A DNA stretch of 20,000 nucleotides from Firmicutes bacterium UBA3910. GTDB lineage: Bacteria; Bacillota; Limnochordia; Darwinibacteriales; Darwinibacteriaceae. The position numbers were made by a program, and so were the translations under genes. Each line of letters starts with the position of its first letter. The first letter of the stretch is position 1. The DNA is taken from positions 861 through 20,860 of the forward strand of contig DGFC01000103.1 of assembly GCA_002391465.1 (NCBI GenBank), read 5' to 3'. The notes beneath the pieces were generated by a model. The model saw only the letters and a list, made by a program, of their open reading frames with translations, was not told the DNA's origin and did no database searches. This document shows, piece after piece, positions 1 through 7,813 of this stretch.

Positions 1-1988
1 TCATCGCTGGCACCGATGCGGGTAAAGATGCGGTCCACCAAGCCGATTTCGGCTTCCTGGGCGGGAATGAAGCTGCCCATTTGGGCCATAATCACAAGCA
101 GTGCAACCTGCCTCAAGTAAGTGCTCTTCCCTGCCATATTGGGGCCGGTGAGCAGAATGATCTGCTGATTGTCGTCGAAGAAAACGTCATTAGGTACAAA
201 ATGGCCGGTTACTGCCTCAATCACCGGGTGGCGCCCCTGCTTGATGCTCAACGCGTAATCATTGGACATTCTAGGCCTGACAAAATTATGTTTAATCGCT
301 GCAGACGCCAGGCTTTGAAACACATCCAGGCTGGCAATAATCCTGGCGTTGGTTTGCACCGCATCCACATGGTCATGGACTTTTTTCCTGATTTCCATGA
401 AAAGCTCATATTCCAGCTCTTTGATCCGCTCATCCGCCCCTAACACCATCGCTTCCTGCTCTTTCAGCTCAGGGGTGATGTAGCGCTCCGCATTCGCTAA
501 GGTTTGCTTGCGCTGGTAATCCTCGGGGACCAGGTGTCGGTTGGCATTGGTAACCTCTATGTAATAGCCAAAAACCCTGTTAAATCCGACTTTAAGGGAC
601 TTGATGCCGGTCCGCTCCCGTTCTTTGGATTCGAGATCACGGATCCAGCTCTTCCCTCCTTTGCTGGCCTGGCGCAGTGCGTCCAGTTCGGAGTTATAAC
701 CGTCGCGAATCAAGTTGCCGTCCCTGAGGGTAATGGCAGGCTCATCTACAATCGCCCGGCCCACAAGCTCTGTGAACTCCGTCAGAGGGTCCAACTGAGC
801 CGCCAGGTCTGTCAACAGAGGTGACGTTTCCTGACTGAAGAGCTCCTTGATGGACGGAATCTTTTCCAGGGAGTTGGCCAGCGCTTTCAAGTCACGGGCA
901 TTGCCGCTGCCTGCCACCAAACGCCCCAGAAGCCTTTCCAAATCATGGACCTCCCCTAGGAGATCCTTCAGGTCCAGACGCAGGGCAGTTTGTTCCAGGA
1001 GGGCCTCAACTGCATCATGGCGAGCCTCGATGGCTTCCAGATCCAGCAGGGGCCTTTCTAAGAAAGAACGCAGCTGCCTGGCACCCATACCGGTAACGGT
1101 ATTATCCAATACGCCTAGGAGGGAGCCCTTCTTTTTGCCGTCCCTGATCGTTTTGACCAGCTCCAGGTTATCCCGGCTGTGGGCGTCAATCTGCAAGTAT
1201 TGGTCCAGGGTGCAGCTCTGGACTGCCCGAATGTGGCTGAGCACCGCCCGCTGTGTATCCTGCACGTACTGCAGGGCCAGCGCGGCAGCGAGAATCTCAG
1301 CTGAACTAGTCAAGCCAAAGGCGCTTAGGGAGGAGACATCAAAATGGCTGAGCAAAACTTGGCTGGCCGCGGCCAGGCTGTCCTGTCTCTCCTTGACTTC
1401 AGTGACCAATGCCCCAAGCTTTTCAGCTATTGACCTGACTGCAGCGAGATCATCCCAATCGGCGGTGACCAGGATTTCTGCAGGCTGGAGCCTGGCAAGT
1501 TCGCTTTCCAGGCTTCCCCCCGTGCCCTGGCCTAGGCTCACAGTCATAAACTCCCCTGTAGACATATCAAGTGAGGCCAGACCTATCGTTCTGCCTTCCC
1601 AGGCCAGCGCCGCCAGGAACTGGTTTTCCTCCGCATCCAGCTGTCCTTCTATAAATGTGCCAGGAGTGATCACCCGCACCACATCGCGTTTGACCACCCC
1701 TTTTGCTTCCCTCGGATCTTCCAGCTGTTCGCACAGAGCAACCCGATAGCCGCTGCGAACCAGCTTTTCTATATATCCCTCCGCCGCGTGGTGGGGCACC
1801 CCGCACATGGGCACACGGCCCTGGGGGCCTGCTTCCCGTGACGTGAGGGCAATCTCTAACACCTTAGATGCCAGCTTTGCATCGTCCCCAAACATCTCAT
1901 AAAAATCCCCCAGCCTGAAAAACAAAATGCTGTCCGGGTACTGTTCTTTGAGTTCGTAATACTGTCGCATCATGGGTGTAAGTTTCAC
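1..1988 (-). CDS. mutS: DNA mismatch repair protein MutS (3' part beyond left edge)
   Basis: MutS recognises mismatches and small loops in DNA and recruits MutL using ATP. The reading frame is open from a GTG at 1988 to the left edge, giving about 662 residues of a family usually near 860, so the rest of the ATPase and the C-terminal dimerisation part are outside. The N-terminus (MKLTPMMRQYYELK) is typical. The mismatch-reading Phe-X-Glu motif is F29-Y-E31 inside RLGDFYEMF. The connector, lever and clamp regions read through without a frameshift at the places I checked (near 1806, 1197, 600 and 135). The Walker A motif GPNMAGKS is at residues 615-622, and the window ends at RIGASD. The start is GTG; a GAGG lies 5 nt upstream. 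It follows miaB by 16 nt in the same direction, the usual clostridial order, and mutL would be expected next beyond the edge. Identity is very secure. Confidence 0.97.
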   Translation of the reverse strand, partial: MKLTPMMRQYYELKEQYPDSILFFRLGDFYEMFGDDAKLASKVLEIALTSREAGPQGRVPMCGVPHHAAEGYIEKLVRSGYRVALCEQLEDPREAKGVVKRDVVRVITPGTFIEGQLDAEENQFLAALAWEGRTIGLASLDMSTGEFMTVSLGQGTGGSLESELARLQPAEILVTADWDDLAAVRSIAEKLGALVTEVKERQDSLAAASQVLLSHFDVSSLSAFGLTSSAEILAAALALQYVQDTQRAVLSHIRAVQSCTLDQYLQIDAHSRDNLELVKTIRDGKKKGSLLGVLDNTVTGMGARQLRSFLERPLLDLEAIEARHDAVEALLEQTALRLDLKDLLGEVHDLERLLGRLVAGSGNARDLKALANSLEKIPSIKELFSQETSPLLTDLAAQLDPLTEFTELVGRAIVDEPAITLRDGNLIRDGYNSELDALRQASKGGKSWIRDLESKERERTGIKSLKVGFNRVFGYYIEVTNANRHLVPEDYQRKQTLANAERYITPELKEQEAMVLGADERIKELEYELFMEIRKKVHDHVDAVQTNARIIASLDVFQSLASAAIKHNFVRPRMSNDYALSIKQGRHPVIEAVTGHFVPNDVFFDDNQQIILLTGPNMAGKSTYLRQVALLVIMAQMGSFIPAQEAEIGLVDRIFTRIGASD

Positions 1989-2004
1989 AGTGTCCTCGAC
2001 TCCC

Positions 2005-3324
2005 TTATATGATTCGTCCCTGCAGGCTCCAGGTGCTTGCCTCTGTGATTTCAACTGTCACCAGCGAACCGTAAAGAGCTGCGGGCCCGGCAAAATGCAC
2101 TTGGCGATTTGTGCGGGTGCGCCCCACAAGCCCGTCCTTGGAACGTCCTTCGACCAGCAGTTCCTGCCTAGTGCCGACCAGGCGGCGCATCTGAGCGTCA
2201 CTGATGCTGTTTTGCAGTTCGATGAGCTGATAAATGCGCTCCTTCTTGATCTCTTCGGGTATCTGTTCAGGCCACCTGGCAGCAGGCGTACCCTCCCGAG
2301 GCGAATAAATAAAGGTAAAGGCGGAATCAAAACCTACTTCCCGCACCAGATCCAGAGTGTCCTGGAAGTCTTCCTCGGTTTCACCTGGGAAGCCCACAAT
2401 CAGGTCTGTCGTAATGCTGATGCCGGGGACCGCCTTGCGCACCTTTTCCACCAGGTCCAGGTAATACTCCCGCGTATAGCCGCGATTCATGCGCTTCAGC
2501 AGCCTGGTGCTTCCAGACTGCACCGGCAGGTGCAGGTGCTCACACACCTTGTCTAGGCTGGCCAGGGCTTCAATCAAGTCCAGGCCCATATCCCTGGGAT
2601 GGCTCGTGGTAAAACGGATTCTGGCCAAACCGTCGATTCCATTGAGATCAGCCAAGAGGGAGCTGAAGGAAGCGGATTCCCTCAGGTCCTTGCCGTAGGC
2701 GTTGACGTTTTGACCAAGGAGAGTGACTTCCTTGTACCCCTCTGCTGCCAGCCCGAGGACTTCTTCTTTGATTTTTTCCGGTGTCCGGCTGTGCTCCTTG
2801 CCCCTGGTATAAGGCACAATGCAGTAGGTGCAGAAGTTCGTGCAGCCGTAGATGATGTTCACAAAGGCCTTCAGACCGTCGCTGCGCTGCACCGGCAGGC
2901 TGTCCCTGAAATCTTCTCCCTCTTCGTACTGGGCTTCGTCCCAGACCTCTACCACCCGTTCACCGCTGGCGGCGCGGTCGAGAAGCTCCGGCAGGCGATG
3001 GATGTTGTGGGTGCCGAAAACAAGGTCAACGTGGGGCAGCTTCTTGAGAATCTGCTGCCGCTCCTCCTTTTGCTGGGGCATGCAGCCGCAGATGCCGATT
3101 ATCAGCTCGGGGTTTTCTTCCTTCAGCCTGCGGAAGGCGGAAATATGCCCGTAAACCTTCCGTTCAGGGTTTTCCCGCACACAGCAGGTGTTGTAGAGAA
3201 TCAGATCAGCATCTTCTACCGCCTCAGTCCGCTGATAGCCCAAGGACAGCAGGATGCCGGTAATTACTTCAGAATCATGGTCGTTCATCTGACAACCCAT
3301 AGTTTTTAGATAAAATCGTTTCAT
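2005..3324 (-). CDS. miaB: tRNA-2-methylthio-N6-dimethylallyladenosine synthase MiaB
   Basis: A radical-SAM methylthiotransferase that adds the methylthio group to i6A37 of tRNAs reading UNN codons. At 439 aa it has the usual family length. The N-terminal UPF0004 domain holds the three cysteines for the auxiliary 4Fe-4S cluster: C11 (TMGCQMN), C47 (NTCCVRE) and C81 (GICGCMPQ). The radical-SAM cluster motif is C161-X3-C165-X2-C168 in YGCTNFCTYC. The last 65 or so residues (RRLVGTRQELLVEGRSK onward) form the TRAM RNA-binding domain. The CCVREN context and the full three-domain layout favour MiaB over MtaB or RimO. The ATG at 3324 has an AAAGGAGT ribosome binding site 9-10 nt upstream. It heads a probable two-gene unit with mutS. 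Confidence 0.97.
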   Translation of the reverse strand: MKRFYLKTMGCQMNDHDSEVITGILLSLGYQRTEAVEDADLILYNTCCVRENPERKVYGHISAFRRLKEENPELIIGICGCMPQQKEERQQILKKLPHVDLVFGTHNIHRLPELLDRAASGERVVEVWDEAQYEEGEDFRDSLPVQRSDGLKAFVNIIYGCTNFCTYCIVPYTRGKEHSRTPEKIKEEVLGLAAEGYKEVTLLGQNVNAYGKDLRESASFSSLLADLNGIDGLARIRFTTSHPRDMGLDLIEALASLDKVCEHLHLPVQSGSTRLLKRMNRGYTREYYLDLVEKVRKAVPGISITTDLIVGFPGETEEDFQDTLDLVREVGFDSAFTFIYSPREGTPAARWPEQIPEEIKKERIYQLIELQNSISDAQMRRLVGTRQELLVEGRSKDGLVGRTRTNRQVHFAGPAALYGSLVTVEITEASTWSLQGRII

Positions 3325-3366
3325 AGAACGGGTACTCCTTTGTAAAAATTAGATAAGCACTCTCCT

Positions 3367-3372
3367 ATTATA
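3367..3372 (-). promoter_or_regulatory. candidate -10 box of the miaB promoter
   Basis: The minus strand reads a perfect TATAAT at 3372-3367, about 42 nt before the miaB start, in the only gap between the divergent miaB and DUF421 genes. No good -35 hexamer lies 16-18 nt upstream (the bases there read near TAGGAT) and there is no extended -10 TG. The box is therefore a suggestion from position and sequence alone. On the plus strand I see no convincing promoter for the DUF421 gene in the same gap. Confidence 0.35.
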
Positions 3373-3444
3373 CTACTATTCTGCTGCGAATCCTAGGTAT
3401 CCAAGCAGGAGATAAGGGACATAATTATGGCAGGGGGGTTGCTC

Positions 3445-4149
3445 ATGCTGATCACCTTAGCACGTACGTTTCTTCTTTACGTATTAGTCGTAACTACCAT
3501 GCGCCTGATGGGCAAGAGGCAGATCGCGCAGCTGGAGCCTTTTGAACTGGTAATCACAATAATGATCGCCGAACTGGCGGTCATTCCCATGCAAGATCGG
3601 AACATCCCTCTCATCAACGGGATTATTGCCATCCTCACCCTGCTTTTTATCCAGGTAAGTTTCAGCGTCTTAAGTTTGCGCTCCATGAACTTTCGCTCGT
3701 TCTTGGACGGCCGCTACAGCGTGATCGTTGCTAATGGCGTGATTCAAGAAAAGGAACTTCGCAAAGCCCGATACAATCTGGAGGAACTCTTGGAACAGTT
3801 GCGCCTTAAAAATATATTCGACCTTGGCGATGTGGAATTTGCCATCTTGGAAACGAGCGGTGAGTTGAGCGTACTGCTCAAATCGCAGAACCGCCCAGCT
3901 ACACCAGGGGACTTGCAGGTAAATGTACCGGACGAGAGCCTTCCGAACATTCTCATTCTAGATGGCCGAGTCCGTTCCTCGGAACTGAGAAGGGCCAAAC
4001 TCTCCGAGGGCTGGCTGCGGAGCGAGATTGAGAAATACGGAGCCAAAGACACCCACGATGTCCTCTTTGCGGCCCGGGATACGCGGGGAAACTTCCACTG
4101 CCAACTTAAAGATAAAGCCCGCCATCGGGCTAAGGTTCAAGGAGGGTGA
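3445..4149 (+). CDS. DUF421 (YetF-like) membrane protein
   Basis: A member of the DUF421/YetF family. Bacillus members (YetF, YdfS, 2Duf) are associated with the spore membrane, but the biochemical role is not settled. About three membrane helices fill the first 85 residues, carrying the family signature GKRQIAQLEPFELVITIMIAE. The soluble C-terminal half contains the FLDGRYSVIVANGVIQEKELRKARYNLEELLEQLR segment typical of the family and ends in a basic tail. An ATG also exists at 3427, but the ATG at 3445 has AGGGGGG 6 nt upstream and gives the family's usual N-terminus, so I choose it (234 aa). Its stop lies beside the ribosome binding site of the DUF4363 gene 2 nt downstream, so the two are very probably co-translated. 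It is divergent from miaB. Confidence 0.9.
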   Translation: MLITLARTFLLYVLVVTTMRLMGKRQIAQLEPFELVITIMIAELAVIPMQDRNIPLINGIIAILTLLFIQVSFSVLSLRSMNFRSFLDGRYSVIVANGVIQEKELRKARYNLEELLEQLRLKNIFDLGDVEFAILETSGELSVLLKSQNRPATPGDLQVNVPDESLPNILILDGRVRSSELRRAKLSEGWLRSEIEKYGAKDTHDVLFAARDTRGNFHCQLKDKARHRAKVQGG

Positions 4150-4151
4150 GT

Positions 4152-4532
4152 ATGAAGCTCTGGGTCGTTATGTTCGTCATTATGACCGTTATAATTGTCA
4201 GCGGCGTTAAATTGGAGCATTCTCTCTTGACAACCACAGATCGTGTTTCGCAGAGTTTAAGCACTATTGAGGAGTACATAAGAGCAGATAAATGGTCAGA
4301 AGCCGAGAAAATATGCCGCGAAACCAGTCAAGATTGGGGCAAGATAATACACAAATGGAACCCTTTCCTGCACAACCAGGAACTGGATCTCGTCGCAATT
4401 GACCTCGCTCGTCTCCTCAGCTTACTGGAAAACAGAGAAAAGACCGATGCGCTGGTTGAGATCGCCGGTCTTAAGGTGCAGCTGGTCCAGCTGCATCATC
4501 AGGAAATCCTGACGTTACAGAATATCTTCTAA
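4152..4532 (+). CDS. DUF4363 family protein
   Basis: A 126-residue protein of the DUF4363 family, which is commonly found directly after DUF421 genes in Clostridia; no function is established. Residues 3-20 form one hydrophobic helix (LWVVMFVIMTVIIVSGV), best read as a membrane anchor or uncleaved signal. The rest is helical and soluble, with WSEAEKICRETSQDWGKIIHKWNPFLHNQE typical of the family. A GTG at 4146 is in frame, but the AAGGAGGG ribosome binding site sits 6 nt before the ATG at 4152, which is the better start. The gene is coupled to the DUF421 gene. Its TAA (4530-4532) overlaps the stop codon of the convergent Gx-transporter gene, so no intergenic space is left for a terminator. Confidence 0.85.
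   Translation: MKLWVVMFVIMTVIIVSGVKLEHSLLTTTDRVSQSLSTIEEYIRADKWSEAEKICRETSQDWGKIIHKWNPFLHNQELDLVAIDLARLLSLLENREKTDALVEIAGLKVQLVQLHHQEILTLQNIF
4477..4512. repeat. two adjacent inverted repeats at a convergent gene end
   Basis: TGCAGCTGG-T-CCAGCTGCA at 4477-4495 is a perfect 9-bp inverted repeat with a 1-nt centre. TCAGGA-AA-TCCTGA at 4499-4512 is a 6-bp inverted repeat with a 2-nt centre. Both lie in the last codons of the DUF4363 gene, just beyond the 3' end of the convergent gene. Neither strand has a T-run after them, so they are not classical terminators. They could slow polymerase on either strand, or be chance products of coding (VQLVQLHHQEIL). Confidence 0.5.
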
Positions 4533-5050
4533 CTGCGCGAGACAGGCATATACTTGTGGATACGCTTTGTCACCAAGCCCACAAAAAGACCCGTTGGTAG
4601 GGCGAAAAACAGCATATAGGGCAGATAGGCAAAAATTCCTGCTGCCCGAGTTACATAATAGGCAACGGTTAGCTGGGCCAGATTGTGCATTATTGCCCCC
4701 GCTAGGCTGATGCCAACCACACTGAAATAACGGGAAGTATAGCGATACATGATCCCCATGACCAGAGCACTGACCAGACCTCCGGCTAAACTAAAGAAAA
4801 AGGTAACCGTCATAAAGGTACCAGAAAGGAGTGAGCCCAGTACTGTACGGAGGATCGAAACCAGTACTGCATCCTTTAGGTCGAAGTTCATGATGACATA
4901 AAGACTTACAATGTTGGCCAAGCCGAGTTTGAACCCTGGTACCATCAAGTCGGTGGGCATAGGGATAAATGCCTCGAAGATGTGCAGACCGAGGGCCATA
5001 CCGGTGGCCAACCCGAGGTAAACGATGCGATTGGTGCGTGGATTTGTCAC
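4529..5050 (-). CDS. Gx transporter family / heptaprenyl diphosphate synthase component I-like membrane protein
   Basis: A 173-residue protein of the Gx_transp family (Pfam name heptaprenyl diphosphate synthase component I), small membrane proteins resembling the substrate-binding S components of ECF transporters. The substrate is unknown; a role in quinone or isoprenoid metabolism is only suggested by the family name. Five or six hydrophobic segments are visible. The family motifs PGFKLGLANIVSLYVI (residues about 38-53) and GAIMHNLAQLTVAYYV are present. The start is a GTG at 5050, preceded by TAAAGGAGC whose TAA is the stop of fapA, so translation is coupled to fapA and the gene ends the chemotaxis unit. 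The usual neighbours of this family (NusG domain II protein, FMN-binding protein, ApbE) are absent here. Confidence 0.85.
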   Translation of the reverse strand: MTNPRTNRIVYLGLATGMALGLHIFEAFIPMPTDLMVPGFKLGLANIVSLYVIMNFDLKDAVLVSILRTVLGSLLSGTFMTVTFFFSLAGGLVSALVMGIMYRYTSRYFSVVGISLAGAIMHNLAQLTVAYYVTRAAGIFAYLPYMLFFALPTGLFVGLVTKRIHKYMPVSRS

Positions 5051-5062
5051 GTGGTTGCTCCT

Positions 5063-7018
5063 TTAGCCATGTATTTTCAGGGATCCGCTGAAAACCTGGA
5101 GCAGGCCGTTTTCCAGATAGGCCCTTACCTGAGACGCGTTATCGGGAAAACGATAGCTCTGATCCTTTATCGCGATAGTCACGTTAGGATGCACAAGATT
5201 TACTACGATCTCACCATCTTCTACGATCTGGGCCAGCGTGGCGATCCCAGTTGGCCCGCCCAGTTCCCTGGCTTCGACTCTACCCGAGCCGATCGTCACT
5301 TCCCCGCCCCTAAATACGCCATTTGCAATGGAAAAACCTTTCCCGGCTAGAATATCAGAATAAAAGCAACCTTTGCCAGTTACCTTAACATGGCCTGACG
5401 CCTCGATTCGGCTGTTCTGCAGGTAGCCAACGGAGACATCAGACTCGGTCAAAGACATGGCCTCAAGGACCGCAACCTGTGCCTGTGTGCGTGCGAAGAT
5501 TGCTTTTAGATGATCAATGTCAAGAACTTTCGGGGGCCCGAAGCCTAAGAAACTTCCCCCTAGCGTTTCTGCTAGTTGGGCGAGTTCTTCAGTACATTCC
5601 CCTTTGTGTTCTTTGGCGTAATCGGTAAACAGCTTAATATCCTTTGGAAGCTGGAAGAACTTCAGTTCCAAAAGATGTTTGATCAGGTTTTCAAATGGAA
5701 TGTGGGCAGCCTGGGAAACAATACTCTCATAGGCTGCAATGAGCTGCTCCATTTCTGCCGCGATACGGGAGAGCATTTTGCGAAAACTAATACGGACGAC
5801 AGTCGACCCGCCTGCAATGATTTGGGAGCGGATTACATTTTTGATAACGGTAATAGATCCCCCCGCACGCAGGACAGCCCCACTTATAAGTCCATTGACA
5901 ACGATATTTCCGCTGTCAGATTCCACTTTGATGCTGTCCAAGACATTTCCGTGGATGATAATGTTTCCGTCTACCGTAATGTTACCGGTAGAGGCATCCG
6001 CATCTCCCTTCAGCTCAAAAACGCTGGTTACACGAATGACATCACCCTGGAGGGTAGGTAGTCCGGATGTGGTAGCAACGGCGTGGGAGCCATCATCGGC
6101 TAGGGCTACTCCTTCACCCACTTTAATTTCGATCTGCCTTAAAGGTTCAGTAGAAATGGGTTCTCCATAGACATCAATGCCAGGTTTTCCTGGCCGACCG
6201 TGGTTTTTTACTGCCAAGACATCTCCGGGCTTAACCCCACTGATGCCGTAAACTTCGAAATAGTCGATACGCAGTGCATCTGGATCAATATCAGGCGCTT
6301 CTGTCTGAAAAACGTAATTGATGGACGGCTGCTCCGGGGGAATGGGTTCTTGCCCAATGGCCACCGTAACCGCCCCTGTGACGGCCTCAAACTGCTCCTC
6401 TGTGAGACTGTCCAACTGCAGGCCAAACTTAATGCCCTCAATCATCAGGATGTCTGCCACATCCTTCAAGGTAAGCATCGGAGGTTCTGTGGTCACTTTT
6501 TTCAAGCGCAGGGGCAGCCGATGAGTGGGCGGAAAATCCTCAAGCGTATACTCAACACCCGGTTTCCGCTGCCAGATGAGTTCAGCTCTAGTTTTGTCCC
6601 CGTTCACAACTACGCGATAATCCAGGGCAGGTTCTTGTGCCTCAGGAATTATCACTTCCAAAGGCTCGATTCCCTCAGCGAGCTCTAACTCCTTTTCTAC
6701 CTTTTCTCCATTGTAATACACGTCTAGCTCCGACCCAAACACAATTATCGGAGGTTCCCCGTTCCCGTTTTTCGCGGGCTGAAAAACCAGCTCGCCACCG
6801 ACTACTCCCACAGTGGCCGTATCCCGCTGTTTAGGAGCGGGCTTACTCTTGAGTGAAACCCTGACAATAGCTGGCTCCTTCTTTAGTCCAAACACTTTTT
6901 TGGTCGGTTCCTGGATGATCTCTATATCCACTTCTGTTCTAGAGGCGTTTAGTATGGCAAGGGCACTATTGATAGCATCATCAATAGTTTTACCTTCCCC
7001 CACTACAGAACGGGACAT
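5063..7018 (-). CDS. fapA: FapA family protein (DUF342) with N-terminal Jag-N domain
   Basis: A 651-residue FapA/DUF342 polymerising-type scaffold. In Vibrio, FapA is a polar protein needed for flagellation; in Firmicutes these genes often sit with motility genes, and the exact role is unclear. Residues 1-55 (VVGEGKTIDDAINSALAIL...VFGLKKEPAIVRV) are a Jag-N-like domain of the kind found at the N-terminus of KhpB. Residues about 60-330 are the FapA N-terminal region with PGDVLAVKNHGRPGKPGIDVYGEP. From about 340 a right-handed beta-helix made of short turns (GNITVDGNIIIHGNV) begins. A helical hairpin at about 408-525 interrupts it, and the helix resumes at about 526-605. The start at 7018 has TAGGAGGTGAGAAC before ATG, the TAG being the stop of cheR, so it is translationally coupled to the chemotaxis genes. 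Confidence 0.9.
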   Translation of the reverse strand: MSRSVVGEGKTIDDAINSALAILNASRTEVDIEIIQEPTKKVFGLKKEPAIVRVSLKSKPAPKQRDTATVGVVGGELVFQPAKNGNGEPPIIVFGSELDVYYNGEKVEKELELAEGIEPLEVIIPEAQEPALDYRVVVNGDKTRAELIWQRKPGVEYTLEDFPPTHRLPLRLKKVTTEPPMLTLKDVADILMIEGIKFGLQLDSLTEEQFEAVTGAVTVAIGQEPIPPEQPSINYVFQTEAPDIDPDALRIDYFEVYGISGVKPGDVLAVKNHGRPGKPGIDVYGEPISTEPLRQIEIKVGEGVALADDGSHAVATTSGLPTLQGDVIRVTSVFELKGDADASTGNITVDGNIIIHGNVLDSIKVESDSGNIVVNGLISGAVLRAGGSITVIKNVIRSQIIAGGSTVVRISFRKMLSRIAAEMEQLIAAYESIVSQAAHIPFENLIKHLLELKFFQLPKDIKLFTDYAKEHKGECTEELAQLAETLGGSFLGFGPPKVLDIDHLKAIFARTQAQVAVLEAMSLTESDVSVGYLQNSRIEASGHVKVTGKGCFYSDILAGKGFSIANGVFRGGEVTIGSGRVEARELGGPTGIATLAQIVEDGEIVVNLVHPNVTIAIKDQSYRFPDNASQVRAYLENGLLQVFSGSLKIHG

Positions 7019-7029
7019 GTTCTCACCTC

Positions 7030-7800
7030 CTACAACTTCTTCTGGTAGATGCAGTAACTCACCCTGTCTAGCTGGAAACTGGCGGGATCGACAATTTGCT
7101 CTGCTGAACCCACGATGAAGTATCCACCTGGCTTGAGGGATTGAACGAATCTAGCGGTCAGCCGTTTCTGAGTTTCGCTGGTGAAATAGATAAAGACATT
7201 TCGACATAGAATCAAATCAAAGCCGGTTTGATAGGGATCTTTGAGAAGATCGTGCTGTTGGAAAACTATCCGACGCTTGAGTTCCTCACTGATAGCCATG
7301 CGGCCGTCCCCTAGATCAGTGAAATACTTCTCTAAGTATTTCTGGGTCAATCCAGTTAGCTGGCTTGGCTGGAATATGCCATTTCTCCCCTGCTCCAACA
7401 TGGCTTCGTCGATGTCAGTGGCCAAAAGCAGTTGGGGGAAATAGTTGTATTCTGCCAAGAGCATGGCAATGGAGTATATCTCGGCACCAAATGAGGCTCC
7501 TGCGCTCCAAATCTTAGGTCGATTGTGGGTACTGATGGCCGGGAGCACCTGCTTTTCAATATTGGTAAAGACGGACGAGTCACGGAAAAAATTAGAAGTG
7601 TTGATAGTCAGATACTGGAGAAACTTAGCCCGGTGCTCTTCGTCGCTCCTCAGCACATCCAACAGCTGGTTATATGACTTTAGGCTGTGGCGGTCCAACC
7701 ATTGGTTGATTCTTCGCCTCATCTGCTGCTCTTTATAGGAGTGCAAATCAATACCCAATTGAGACTTGATACCATTTTTTAGACCTTCGTAATTGTGCAT
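7030..7800 (-). CDS. cheR: Chemotaxis protein methyltransferase CheR
   Basis: CheR uses S-adenosylmethionine to methylate glutamates of chemoreceptors, opposing CheB. The N-terminal helical domain includes YKEQQMRRRINQWL. The catalytic Rossmann domain carries TSNFFRD, the SAM motif IWSAGASFGAEIYSIAMLL and FDLILCRNVFIYF (the conserved Asn-Val pair). The more common GEEPYS of the SAM motif is here GAEIYS: the second Glu is kept, the first is Ala and the Pro is Ile. The frame opens at 7833 inside cheB, but the ATG at 7800 has GAGGG 5 nt upstream and gives 256 aa, the usual length in Bacillus, so I choose it. That leaves a 13-nt gap after cheB. fapA follows, its ribosome binding site overlapping the cheR stop. 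Confidence 0.96.
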   Translation of the reverse strand: MHNYEGLKNGIKSQLGIDLHSYKEQQMRRRINQWLDRHSLKSYNQLLDVLRSDEEHRAKFLQYLTINTSNFFRDSSVFTNIEKQVLPAISTHNRPKIWSAGASFGAEIYSIAMLLAEYNYFPQLLLATDIDEAMLEQGRNGIFQPSQLTGLTQKYLEKYFTDLGDGRMAISEELKRRIVFQQHDLLKDPYQTGFDLILCRNVFIYFTSETQKRLTARFVQSLKPGGYFIVGSAEQIVDPASFQLDRVSYCIYQKKL

Positions 7801-7813
7801 ACTAACCCTCTCT

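Noticed and set aside
847..1749. 300-codon open frame on the plus strand
   Set aside because: It is antisense to mutS, whose frame is continuous and carries all expected motifs. The translation is Ser/Arg-rich low-complexity with no family resemblance, typical of a shadow frame.
2599..3309. 236-codon open frame on the plus strand
   Set aside because: It lies entirely opposite miaB, where the cluster cysteines and TRAM domain are clear. It has no ribosome binding site and no recognisable domain.
3325..3426. Plus-strand promoter for the DUF421 gene (TTGTAA and TATACT/TATTAT boxes)
   Set aside because: The spacings are 20 nt or more between the possible boxes, so no pair is credible.
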